Notes under the pieces: generated by a model
Databases searched by the model: none
Seen by the model: the letters and a program-made list of their open reading frames with translations, nothing else
Told to the model about the DNA's origin: nothing
DNA from: Phycisphaeraceae bacterium
GTDB lineage: Bacteria > Planctomycetota > Phycisphaerae > Phycisphaerales > UBA1924
Direction: 5' to 3'
Assembly: GCA_019636795.1 (NCBI GenBank)
Contig: JAHBWW010000004.1
Span: 248,001 to 312,000, forward strand
DNA length: 64,000 nt
Shown: piece by piece, positions 25,129-33,528 of the stretch
Position numbering within the stretch: position 1 is the first letter of the stretch
Layout of the letters: each line of letters begins with the position of its first letter
Position numbers and translations under genes: made by a program

Positions 25129-26604
25129 ATGTCCGTTCATTGGCCCATCATCCGCCGTCTGGCAGCAAACGCCCGCAAGATCGCCGTCACCGACGACCGC
25201 CGCGACTATCGGGGTGTCGAGCTGCTTGTGGCGTCGATGAACCTGGCCGATGCGATCGAAACGCGCTCGGCGACGAAAAACGTGGGCGTGATGCTCCCGA
25301 CGAGCGGCGCGTTCCCTATCGCTGCCCTGGCGACGTGGATGCTCGGGCGCACGCTTGTGCCGCTCAACTATCTGCTGCGGCCCGACGAACTTCAGTACGT
25401 GGTGGACGATTGCGAGACGGACATTATCCTCACGGCGGGTCCGATGCTCGAACATCTTGGTGCTGCGCCGCGCGTCAAACACTTGGTCAAACTCGAAGAC
25501 CTCGCGCTGGGCGGCTTGCCTGCCCCGCGCTGGCCGCGCGGCGGTGCCGACGATGATCTGGCCGTCATCCTCTACACCTCGGGCACCAGCGGCAAGCCCA
25601 AGGGCGTCATGCTCAGCCACGGCAATCTCTCGGCCAACATCCGCCAGGTCTTCGAGTGGGTGCAGTTCAGTCGCAGCGACATGTTCCTGGGCGTGCTGCC
25701 GCAGTTTCACTCGTTCGGGCTGACGGTGCTGACGCTGCTTCCACTCTCGGCGGGGCTGCGCGTGGTGTACACCGCGCGTTTCACTCCGACGAAGATCGTG
25801 GATCTGTTCCGCAAGCATCGCCCGACGTTCTTTGTCGCCATCCCGTCGATGTACAACGCGATGTTGCAGGTCAAGAGTGCAAAGCCCGAAGACTTTGCGT
25901 CGCTCAAGTACGCGGTCTCGGGCGGCGAGCCCTTGCCCGATGATGTTGCCGATCGCTTTCGCGATCGTTTCGGCGTGACCATCGCCGAGGGCTACGGCAT
26001 GACGGAGACCGCGCCGGTGACCAACTGGTGCCGCCCCGAGGAATACAAGCCGCACTCGGTCGGCCGCGCGCTGCCCGGCATCATCGAGCAGATCATCGAT
26101 CCTGAAACGGGACGCCAGCTCCCGCCGGGAGTCGATGGCGAGCTGCGCATCAAGGGCCCGAACGTCATGAAGGGCTACTTCAAACTTCCGCAGGAGACGG
26201 CCGCGACCTTCGACGAGCGCGGGTTCCTGCGCACCGGCGACATGGCACGCTTCGACGCCGAGGGCCATCTCTCGATCACCGGCCGCATCAAGGAAATGCT
26301 CATCGTCGGCGGCGAGAATGTCTTTCCGCGCGAGATCGAGGAAGTCATCAACCAGCACCCGTGCATCCACGCCAGCGCCGTCATCGGCGAGGTCGATCCG
26401 ATCCGCGGCGAGGTGCCGCTCGCGTTCGTCGAGATCGCCGAGGGCGCGACGTATGACGAGCGCGGGGTTCTGGGCATATGCCGCGAGAAACTCGCCGGCT
26501 ACAAGGTGCCGCGCCGCATCGAAGTGCTCGATGCGCTGCCGCGCAACGCAACGGGCAAGATCCTTCGACGCGCGCTCAAGGAACGTATCGCCGATCAGGC
26601 ATAG
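25129..26604 (+). CDS. Long-chain acyl-CoA synthetase family (AMP-binding) ligase
   Basis: Adenylate-forming enzyme of 491 residues that activates a carboxylic acid to acyl-AMP and then acyl-CoA. Core motifs: ILYTSGTSGKPKGVMLSH (A3 region), GYGMTETAP (A5), RTGDMARFDAEGHLSITGR (A7/A8, including the hinge Asp and Arg) and the C-terminal lysine in NATGKILRR (A10). The gene lacks any carrier-protein domain, so it is a free-standing synthetase rather than part of an assembly line. Fatty acid is the likely substrate, but chain length cannot be read. A weak AAGAGGA precedes the ATG. It ends convergently against a dockerin-type gene. Confidence 0.92.
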   Translation: MSVHWPIIRRLAANARKIAVTDDRRDYRGVELLVASMNLADAIETRSATKNVGVMLPTSGAFPIAALATWMLGRTLVPLNYLLRPDELQYVVDDCETDIILTAGPMLEHLGAAPRVKHLVKLEDLALGGLPAPRWPRGGADDDLAVILYTSGTSGKPKGVMLSHGNLSANIRQVFEWVQFSRSDMFLGVLPQFHSFGLTVLTLLPLSAGLRVVYTARFTPTKIVDLFRKHRPTFFVAIPSMYNAMLQVKSAKPEDFASLKYAVSGGEPLPDDVADRFRDRFGVTIAEGYGMTETAPVTNWCRPEEYKPHSVGRALPGIIEQIIDPETGRQLPPGVDGELRIKGPNVMKGYFKLPQETAATFDERGFLRTGDMARFDAEGHLSITGRIKEMLIVGGENVFPREIEEVINQHPCIHASAVIGEVDPIRGEVPLAFVEIAEGATYDERGVLGICREKLAGYKVPRRIEVLDALPRNATGKILRRALKERIADQA

Positions 26605-26624
26605 TCAGATATTTATCACACAGT

Positions 26625-27797
26625 TCATGGGCATCCAGCGCTGAACGCTGTCAGAAAGGCCTGCACGTCGAAGAAGTCGAGGTTGCCGTCGCCGTTGAAG
26701 TCGGCTGCTGGATCGCCGAGCGAGAAGAGGGCCAGGAAGAGCTGCACATCAAAGAAATCGAGTTTGCAGTCGCCGTTGAGGTCTCCATGGCACATTGATT
26801 TGCGCCACAGCACGGCCTCTTGCCACGGCGACTGGTCGGCCATCGCATATCCCCCGACGCGGATACAGCTGGGCGTGACCATCACACTCTGGGCGATAGA
26901 GTGCCGGTAATGGGCGGGCAGGTAAACATGCAGGTTTTCGTACACCGTTGTCGCGCTGTCCCAGAGTGCAGCCACAATGTCGCCGCTCGGTTTTTCCACA
27001 TTCCCGACGTGCATGCGGGAATGCGTGGCCAAGACGACCGACGATACTTCGCCGGCGGGGTGCATGTTGAAAAAACTATCAGCCGTGTTGTTCCACTGCC
27101 CGGCCTGCCACTCGCCGCCGAACATTGCAGCTCCGACCTGCACCGATGAATGCATGCCGACGGCGACGCTTGAGTCGGCCCCCGCCGGGTGCAGATCGAC
27201 GAAGGTGTCAACCGTCATACGCCACCGCGCCGCTCTGGATTGTTTGCCGAGCGTGACGAATCCAACCTGGTGGGTGGAGTTCAGCCCTTGGACGAACGAT
27301 TCGTCGAAGCCGGCCGGATGCAGATTGACCCATGACAGCGGCGTGCCGGTCCAGAGAGACGCTTGATATCCGAAGCCGGTCAGATAGACCGTGCCTCCCT
27401 GCCGTGAGCCATCGATGGCAACGCCGAAAGATCCGACGGCTCCGGGCGGGTTGAGATCGACAAATGAGGCAGCGGTTCCGTTCCACCATCCGGCACGCCA
27501 GCCGCCGCTGATCACTGCCGACCCGACCTGATTGCCACCTTCCATATCGACGATTGTGGCCGAAGTGGCAACAGCGGGGGTGATGTCGCTCCACAGCAAA
27601 GGCGATCCGTTCCAGAGGATCGCGCGATTGCTCGATCCTGTGAAGATGGTTCCGGCCTGAACATCCACATCGACGCCGGTAAGTTCGGATTGAATTTGCC
27701 CGCTTGGGTGCAGCACCGTGGCGGTCCACTGCCCCGCAGCCGAGCTCGCTGCGAGCGTGAGCGCCCCTGTTGCCATCGCCACAAAGAAGCTTCGCAT
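26625..27797 (-). CDS. Secreted HAF-repeat protein with C-terminal dockerin-like (DFFDVQ) tail
   Basis: Exported 390-residue protein. The signal peptide is MRSFFVAMATGALTLAASSA; the start at 27797 is supported by GGGAGA just upstream on the minus strand. Residues ~90-270 are four to five repeats of 42-45 residues with the pattern ...G-G-x-x-x-A-x-x-W-...-F-V-D-L-H-P-A-G-...-S-x-x-x-x-x, for example WNNTADSFFNMHPAG. This resembles HAF-type repeats and probably forms a beta-propeller. The last ~55 residues are MCHGDLNGDCKLDFFDVQ...ADFNGDGNLDFFDVQ...FSAGCP. It shares the tail with the products at 7283, 16063 and 21241. Function unknown. Confidence 0.85.
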   Translation of the reverse strand: MRSFFVAMATGALTLAASSAAGQWTATVLHPSGQIQSELTGVDVDVQAGTIFTGSSNRAILWNGSPLLWSDITPAVATSATIVDMEGGNQVGSAVISGGWRAGWWNGTAASFVDLNPPGAVGSFGVAIDGSRQGGTVYLTGFGYQASLWTGTPLSWVNLHPAGFDESFVQGLNSTHQVGFVTLGKQSRAARWRMTVDTFVDLHPAGADSSVAVGMHSSVQVGAAMFGGEWQAGQWNNTADSFFNMHPAGEVSSVVLATHSRMHVGNVEKPSGDIVAALWDSATTVYENLHVYLPAHYRHSIAQSVMVTPSCIRVGGYAMADQSPWQEAVLWRKSMCHGDLNGDCKLDFFDVQLFLALFSLGDPAADFNGDGNLDFFDVQAFLTAFSAGCP

Positions 27798-27962
27798 GTT
27801 GTTCTCCCTTCCTGAGTGTGGATCGGATCTCGTGCTACACCCCGGTTCGTAGCGGCACCCCGCTGCGACCCATTCGCATACACCATAACGACTCAGTGTC
27901 ATTCTGGCAAGCACAAAGTCGGAACCAGACAGCCGATTGCCGCGTCCCGCGTGCCGGCCATC

Positions 27963-29798
27963 TCAGAACGGGAACACGATCGGCGCAAGAATCACCGCGC
28001 AGATCCCCACAACCACATTCATCGGCACGCCGATCTTGAGGAAGTCCTTGAACGTGTACCCGCCCGGACCATAGACCATCAGGTTCGTCTGGTAGCCCAG
28101 CGGCGTGGCGAAACTCGCCGACCCGGCCATCATGATCGCGATGACGAACGGCATGAAGTTCACATCCAGCGCGTTGGCCGTCGCCAGTGCGATCGGGAAG
28201 GCCAGCGCCACCGCAGCGTTGTTCGTGATGATCTCGGTGAAGAAACTCGTCACGATGTAGATCGCCAGCAGGAGCAGCCACGGATGCGGGTTGGACCCGA
28301 AGAGGCCGATCACGGTTCCGGCGATGAGTCGCGCCGCACCTGTCTTGTCCATCGCCGTTCCGATGCCCAGCGCCGCGCCGATGACGATCAGCACGCTCCA
28401 GTCGATACTGCGCCGCGCTTCGGTGATGGTGCAGCAGCGTGTGAGCACCATGGCCCCGGCAGCGAGCATCGCCGCGGTGAGCATCGGATAGACCTCGAAG
28501 GTCGCCAGCGCCACCATCGCAACGAGGATGGCCACCGCCAGCGGCGCGCGTCCGTGCCTTCGCGGCGTTGAATCCTCGAGCTTGCTCACGAGCAGAAAGT
28601 CGCGAGAACTCCCGACGCGATCGACAAAGCCCGGGTCAGACTCCACGAGCAGCAGGTCGCCGCCCTTGAGCCTGATGTCACCGAGCTTGCCGCGGATGCG
28701 TTCGCCGTTGCGTGCCACCGCGATGACCGCGCCATTATAGAGGTTGCGAAAGCGCGACTCGCGGATCGTGCGTCCGGCCAGACGTGACCCGGGTGCGACG
28801 ACGGTCTCGAACAACCGGCGGCGATAGCGCGGCGAGTCGAGCTTGAAGACCTGATTGGTCGCCAGCGCCAGCCCGCGCGCGTTGGCCAGTTCCTTGATCG
28901 AATCGACGACGCCGGCAAACACCAGCCGGTCGCCCTCGCGCAGAATCTGATCGGGCCCGACCGCCGAGAGAATGTCGCCCCCGCGCTCGATCTCGACCAG
29001 ATAGCACCCCGGCAGCGCCCGCAGCCCGGCGGCTTCGACGGTCTTGCCCGCCATCGAGCTGCCCTCGGGCACGATGAGTTCGAGCGAGTATTCCTTGGGG
29101 TCCACCATCAGGTTCGTCGAGGCCTTGCGCCCGGGCAGCAGTTTGGGCCCGATGAAGATCAGGAACAGCGCCGCGATGATCGCCGTCGGCAGTCCGACCC
29201 ATGTGATGTCGAACATCCGCAGTGCCCGCATGTTGGCAGGGTCAACAACATCGCCCGCAGCCGCGAGCGTGGCAATGAGCATCCCCGCGACCACGAGGTT
29301 CGTGCTCGTGCCGATGAGCGAGCACGTGCCGCCAAGAATGGCCGAGTAACTCAGCGGGATCATGAGTTTGCTGGGCGCGAGGTTGAGTTTGCGGGCCCAG
29401 TCCTGAACAGCTGGAATCATCATCGCCACGACGGGCGTGTTGTTGAGAAACGCGCTCATGCCCCACACGGGGGTCATGACGCGCACGATTGCGCCGCGTT
29501 CGCTCCTGGGCTTGCCGAGCAGACGGCTGGCGATGAAGTCGATCCCGCCCGTCTCGCGCAGCCCGGCGACCACGACAAACAGCACACCCACCGTCAGCAT
29601 GCCCGAGTTGCTGAACCCCGCCAGCCCGTCGCTGCTCGAAAGGATGCCCAGTTTCCAGACGCCATCTTTCGGATACGGCACGGCGAGCATGAACACGAGT
29701 GCAGCGGCGAGAATCGCATCGGCCGCAATGCGAGTTGCCGCCAGCAGGCCCAGCACTCCGACCAGCGTTGCGAGCACAAGCAGAACTTCGATCGTCAT
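27963..29798 (-). CDS. SLC13/DASS-type permease with two RCK-C (TrkA-C) domains
   Basis: A 611-residue membrane transporter. The N-terminal half of the permease has ~5-6 helices with FSNSGMLTVGVLFVVVAG and the paired family motifs SAFLNNTPVVAMMIP and GTCSLIGTSTNLVVAG. Two cytoplasmic TrkA-C domains follow at about residues 210-390 (for example LVVDPKEYSLELIVPEGSSM-like start and LPGCYLVEIERGGDI). The second permease half ends in the symmetry-related motifs SFFTEIITNNAAVALAFP and GSASFATPLGYQTNLMVYG. Such proteins move sulfate, dicarboxylates or other anions; the substrate here is unknown. A terminator-like hairpin lies about 120 nt upstream of the start on the same strand. Confidence 0.9.
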   Translation of the reverse strand: MTIEVLLVLATLVGVLGLLAATRIAADAILAAALVFMLAVPYPKDGVWKLGILSSSDGLAGFSNSGMLTVGVLFVVVAGLRETGGIDFIASRLLGKPRSERGAIVRVMTPVWGMSAFLNNTPVVAMMIPAVQDWARKLNLAPSKLMIPLSYSAILGGTCSLIGTSTNLVVAGMLIATLAAAGDVVDPANMRALRMFDITWVGLPTAIIAALFLIFIGPKLLPGRKASTNLMVDPKEYSLELIVPEGSSMAGKTVEAAGLRALPGCYLVEIERGGDILSAVGPDQILREGDRLVFAGVVDSIKELANARGLALATNQVFKLDSPRYRRRLFETVVAPGSRLAGRTIRESRFRNLYNGAVIAVARNGERIRGKLGDIRLKGGDLLLVESDPGFVDRVGSSRDFLLVSKLEDSTPRRHGRAPLAVAILVAMVALATFEVYPMLTAAMLAAGAMVLTRCCTITEARRSIDWSVLIVIGAALGIGTAMDKTGAARLIAGTVIGLFGSNPHPWLLLLAIYIVTSFFTEIITNNAAVALAFPIALATANALDVNFMPFVIAIMMAGSASFATPLGYQTNLMVYGPGGYTFKDFLKIGVPMNVVVGICAVILAPIVFPF

Positions 29799-29918
29799 AG
29801 GGCAAAGGATATCGACCGGTTGCCCGCTTGTCCTTCATTCGCAGCGCTCGCGCCCGCGCCCGAACGCCAGCCGCATGAAAACCGTCCGCGTGATGGCGAT
29901 TGCTGCGCGTGAGGCGCA

Positions 29919-29943
29919 AGAAAAGCGGGGCCCAAGCCCCGCT
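29919..29943 (-). terminator. Terminator-like hairpin upstream of the SLC13 gene
   Basis: Read on the minus strand, GCGGGGC (29942-29936) and GCCCCGC (29931-29925) form a stem with a 4-nt loop, extended by one A-T pair, followed by TTTTCTT. It could end the transcript of the upstream DUF2007-type gene 274 nt earlier, or attenuate read-through into the permease gene 121 nt downstream. Confidence 0.65.
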
Positions 29944-29966
29944 GCGCGATCATTTGTTCACGACTC

Positions 29967-30098
29967 TCAGGGTGGGTACCACATCGCGCGACCGAGGAGG
30001 TCGCGCAGTCGTGCCGGGGCGGTGTGGGCGGTACTCATTTCGAGGGCTGTGCATCGCGCGGGAACCCGTGCGTCATCCGGCATCGCTGCGCGGGACAT
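29967..30098 (-). CDS. Possible short leader ORF (43 codons) ending ...MWYPP
   Basis: Possible reading frame from ATG 30098, with an internal ATG at 30038 that would give only 23 residues ending RLRDLLGRAMWYPP before the stop. No Shine-Dalgarno is visible before either ATG, and open frames of this length are common by chance in GC-rich DNA. It is listed only because of its position: the stop codon lies 24 nt before the terminator-like hairpin at 29919-29943 and the whole lies upstream of the SLC13 gene. Probability of being real is low to moderate. Confidence 0.2.
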   Translation of the reverse strand: MSRAAMPDDARVPARCTALEMSTAHTAPARLRDLLGRAMWYPP

Positions 30099-30216
30099 GG
30101 GGGAGGAAGAGAAGAAGTTAGGAGGGCAGCGGGCGAAGGCACCCGTGAAGATGCGATCACCTTCGACCCCGTCACGATGCCGCGCGAGCGACAGGCGATC
30201 CGACCCGCCCCGCCGC

Positions 30217-30495
30217 CTAGTCCTCCATCTCGCCCACGTCGATCTGCGACCAGTCGATCTCGGCCGCGGCCACGAGCACCGCGTCGATCACCGCTGCCGC
30301 GTCGGCCGCGTCCTCGGCCCGCACCAGCACGCGCACCTTCCCCGGCGCTTCGGTCCGAAAGCCCGATGTCAGCCCGCCGACCGCGCGCGCCTCGATGCCG
30401 TGCTCGACCAGCGCCGCAACGATCAGGTTGGCCTCGATCTCGCTGGCCACCTTGGCCGCTACCACCACATCGGGCTGCTGCTCGGATTCGTGCAT
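30217..30495 (-). CDS. Small DUF2007-like putative signal-transducing protein
   Basis: A 92-residue acidic protein with the pattern of DUF2007 domains: VVVAAKVASEIEANLIVAALVEHGIEARAVGG at the start, then KVRVLVRAEDAADAAAVIDAV. This is a beta-alpha-beta fold often found as a single small protein or next to metal or cofactor enzymes. It ends in a short acidic tail (IDVGEMED). Divergent from mutL, with 79 bp between starts. Function unknown. Confidence 0.7.
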   Translation of the reverse strand: MHESEQQPDVVVAAKVASEIEANLIVAALVEHGIEARAVGGLTSGFRTEAPGKVRVLVRAEDAADAAAVIDAVLVAAAEIDWSQIDVGEMED

Positions 30496-30574
30496 GGACA
30501 GGTCCTTTCACGCGCGCCGCCGCACACACGCATCATACAGCCTCTTGGCGCCCGCAGCCCATACAATCGCCCGC

Positions 30575-32473
30575 ATGGCCCCCCGCATCGCACGCTTGTC
30601 GCCGCTGCTCGCCGGACAGATCGCCGCCGGAGAGGTCATCGAGCGCCCCGCAAGCGTCGTCAAGGAACTCGTCGAGAACGCCATCGACGCGGGCAGCAGC
30701 CGCATCTCGATCGACCTCGAAGCCGGAGGCGTCGAACTCGTGCGCGTCAGCGACGACGGCTGGGGCATCGAGGCCGATGACCTGCCGCTGGCTCTGGCCG
30801 CTCACGCCACCAGCAAGATCCGAGAGGCCGAGGACCTTGACCGCATCATGACCATGGGCTTTCGCGGCGAAGCGCTCGCCTCGATCGCCTCGGTCGCGCG
30901 CGTACGCATCACCAGCCGCACCCGCGCCGATGTTGAGCACCGCAGCGCGAGCGTGGACCATCAGGCCTGGACCATCGCCGGCGAGGGCGGCAGCGTGACG
31001 CCCGCAGCCCCCGCCGCCGCGCCGCCCGGCACCACCATCGAGGTTCGCAATCTTTTTTATAACACCCCCGCGCGGCGCAAGTTCCTCCGCACGCCCGCCA
31101 CCGAGCAGGGCCGCTGCCTTGAATGGATCACCAACCTCGCGCTCGCGCACCCGGCGATCGGGTTTGTCGCGCGCTGCGACGGCAAGATCCGCCTCGAGTG
31201 CGACGCGGGCCAGTCGCCGCGCCAGCGCGTGCTGGCGCTGCTCGGGGCCGAACTCGAAGCGCAACTCATCGAGGTCGCCCTCGACCATCAGGACGACGCG
31301 CGCGGGCTCTCGCTGTGGGGGCTCATCGGCCGGCCCGCTGTGGCCCGCGCGACCGCGAGCCACCAGCACATCTTTCTCAACGGCCGCACCATTCGCGACC
31401 GCACCATCGCCCACGCGATCAAGGAAGCGTACCGCGGGCTGATCGAGCCGGGGCGCTTCCCGACCGCCGTGCTCATGCTCGACCTGCCGCCCGGAGCCGT
31501 CGATGTCAACGTCCACCCGGCCAAGCTCGAAGTGCGCTTCCGCGATCAGTCCATGATCCATCAGGCGGTGCTGCACGCTTTGCGCGACGCCCTGCGGACC
31601 GCCGACCTGACACCCGCCGCGGGCGGCGCAGCGTTGTTCGGCGCGCGCTCGCACCAAAGTGCAGCGCTGCCGGGCCCGGGCGCCGCGCTGTCGAGCGATG
31701 ATCGAGCATCATCGAGCCCCGGCTTTGCGCTGCGCTCGGCCCAGGCCTTTGTCGAGCACCTGCGCGCCGGGCCCATGCCCAGCCCCAGCGCCATCCGCGA
31801 CGCGCTGGCCGAAGATGAACACCGCGCAAGCCACCCATTGCCAGCCGCGATCGCGTGCGACAGCAGCGAACATCGCCCGCTGAGCGTGGTCCGCCCCGTC
31901 GAGCGCGTGCTGGCCGTCCACAACACGTATCTGGTGACGCAGGATGAGGCCGGGCTTGTCATCATCGACCAGCACGCCCTGCACGAGCGCGTCATGTACG
32001 AACGCCTGTGGCAACGCCTCGGCAATGGCCCCCTCGAAAGCCAGAAACTGCTCACGCCAATCGCCGCCCCGGCCACCAGCCGCCAGATCGAGGCCGTCGA
32101 ACGACTCGAAGCCTTGCTCACCCGCTGCGGCATCGAGATCCAGATCCTCGGCCCGGCGTCGATCGGCATCGGGGCGTTCCCCACGCTGCTCTTTGCGCGC
32201 GGCGTCGATCCGGTCGAGTTCATGTCGGCCCTGCTCGAACGCGCCCAGCGCGACGAGATGCCCGTGAGCGAAGAAGAAGCATTGCACGAAGTCCTCGACA
32301 TGATGGCCTGCAAGGCCGCCGTCAAGGCCGGCGACAAACTCGCCGACGAAGAACTGCGCGAACTGCTCGCGATGCGCGAGGACGTCGAACGCTCGGCCGC
32401 CTGCCCGCACGGGCGGCCCACCACCGTGCGCGTCACCATCGACCAGCTCGAAAAACTCTTTCACCGCCGCTAG
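30575..32473 (+). CDS. mutL: DNA mismatch repair protein MutL with nicking-endonuclease motif
   Basis: A 632-residue mismatch repair coordinator. The N-terminal GHKL ATPase domain has ELVENAIDAG, SDDGWGIEADDL and TMGFRGEALASI. A flexible linker (~residues 340-435) is followed by the C-terminal dimerisation/endonuclease domain with DQHALHERVMYE (465-476), matching the D-Q-H-A-x2-E-x4-E metal site, and the partner motifs CKAAVKAGD and ACPHGRP near the end. These mark the nicking type used in bacteria without MutH. The start at 30575 places MAPRIARLSPLLAGQIAAGE at the N-terminus, as usual. It ends with a 4-nt convergent overlap with the glycosyltransferase gene. Confidence 0.96.
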   Translation: MAPRIARLSPLLAGQIAAGEVIERPASVVKELVENAIDAGSSRISIDLEAGGVELVRVSDDGWGIEADDLPLALAAHATSKIREAEDLDRIMTMGFRGEALASIASVARVRITSRTRADVEHRSASVDHQAWTIAGEGGSVTPAAPAAAPPGTTIEVRNLFYNTPARRKFLRTPATEQGRCLEWITNLALAHPAIGFVARCDGKIRLECDAGQSPRQRVLALLGAELEAQLIEVALDHQDDARGLSLWGLIGRPAVARATASHQHIFLNGRTIRDRTIAHAIKEAYRGLIEPGRFPTAVLMLDLPPGAVDVNVHPAKLEVRFRDQSMIHQAVLHALRDALRTADLTPAAGGAALFGARSHQSAALPGPGAALSSDDRASSSPGFALRSAQAFVEHLRAGPMPSPSAIRDALAEDEHRASHPLPAAIACDSSEHRPLSVVRPVERVLAVHNTYLVTQDEAGLVIIDQHALHERVMYERLWQRLGNGPLESQKLLTPIAAPATSRQIEAVERLEALLTRCGIEIQILGPASIGIGAFPTLLFARGVDPVEFMSALLERAQRDEMPVSEEEALHEVLDMMACKAAVKAGDKLADEELRELLAMREDVERSAACPHGRPTTVRVTIDQLEKLFHRR

Positions 32474-33498
32474 CTCTTGCCCAGCCGCGCACGGCACGCT
32501 GCGAGCACTTCATCGACCTCGATCCGCTCCATCAGCGCAACATTGGCCGCGCGCTTGTGATCAAGCTTGTCGCCGGGCGTCACATGCTGAATCACATCGC
32601 CCTCGCGCCGGTACGGCCCCACACGCGAGACCTCCGTCGGCCCGTACAGCGCCACGATCGGCCGATCAAAGCCCACCGCCATGTGCAGCGCCGCCGAGTC
32701 GCACGCTGCCACCAGCACGCTGCGCTCGATGATCGCCATCGTCTGCCCGATGCTCGTCCGCCCGACCAGGTTCGTCACACGCGGCTCGCGTGCAGCCAGC
32801 GCCGTCAGCGCCCCGCACTGGGCTTCCTCGCCTGGTGCGCCGATGATCGTGATCGGTTCGTCCGACTCGCGCAGCAACCGCTCGGCCAGGGCCGCGAATC
32901 GCTCGATCGGCCACCGCTTGGCCGCCCATCGGCTCGTCGGCGCGAGCACGATGCCGACCTCGGGCACCAGCGCGCGGGCCGCCATCTGATCCTCCTCCGC
33001 CGCATACAGCCGCATGTCGCGCACCGGCGCGATGCCAGCGCGCTCGACCAGCCCGAGCATGCGATCGACCGTGTGCATCGAGCGATCCAGCGCGTGCCGC
33101 TCGGTATTGAACACCCAGCCGCACTCCTGCGCATTGGCATAGCCCACGCGCCGCCGCGCCCCGCTCGCACGCCCGATCAGCGCGCTGCGCAGCAGCCCCT
33201 GCGCATCAATCACCAGGTCGTACCGCTCGGCCCGCAGCCCGCCCAGATACGAAAACACCTCCCCGATCCGCCCGCGCTTCATCGCCCGCCCCAGCGCCCC
33301 GCGCGCAAACGGCACCACCCGCGCCACATCAGGGTGCGCCCGCACCGCATCGACAAACGAATCCTGCACCAGCCAGTCGATCCGCGCCGATGGCAGCGCC
33401 CGCCGCAGCGACACCAGCACCGGCACCGTCCGGCACACATCGCCCAGAGCGCTCGGGCGAATCAGCAGAATGTGTTGTGGGTCGTGTGCTCGTGCCAT
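32470..33498 (-). CDS. Glycosyltransferase family 9 (heptosyltransferase-like)
   Basis: A 342-residue GT-B enzyme of the ADP-heptose:LPS heptosyltransferase family. The N-terminal LLIRPSALGDVCRTVPVL is the family hallmark. The C-terminal nucleotide-sugar domain has VGIVLAPTSRWAAKRWP, NLVGRTSIGQTMAIIERS, ACDSAALHMAVGFDRPIVALYGPT and the DH near the end. It suggests an outer membrane with LPS-like glycolipid; the acceptor is unknown. The start at 33498 (MARAHDPQH) is preferred over one eight codons upstream. It follows gspE on the same strand after 30 nt, perhaps one transcript. Confidence 0.9.
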   Translation of the reverse strand: MARAHDPQHILLIRPSALGDVCRTVPVLVSLRRALPSARIDWLVQDSFVDAVRAHPDVARVVPFARGALGRAMKRGRIGEVFSYLGGLRAERYDLVIDAQGLLRSALIGRASGARRRVGYANAQECGWVFNTERHALDRSMHTVDRMLGLVERAGIAPVRDMRLYAAEEDQMAARALVPEVGIVLAPTSRWAAKRWPIERFAALAERLLRESDEPITIIGAPGEEAQCGALTALAAREPRVTNLVGRTSIGQTMAIIERSVLVAACDSAALHMAVGFDRPIVALYGPTEVSRVGPYRREGDVIQHVTPGDKLDHKRAANVALMERIEVDEVLAACRARLGKS

Positions 33499-33528
33499 GG
33501 CGTGCGGCGGATGGTATCGCACGCTCGA

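Larger units (their letters stand above)
29799..30216. other. Region between SLC13 permease and DUF2007-type gene
   Basis: 418 bp with no firmly supported gene. It contains a terminator-like hairpin (29919-29943, minus strand), a perfect 8-bp hairpin at 29986-30006 and a short possible reading frame (29967-30098, minus strand). Read on the minus strand, hairpin and short frame lie upstream of the SLC13 start, which is the layout of a leader. Confidence 0.5.
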
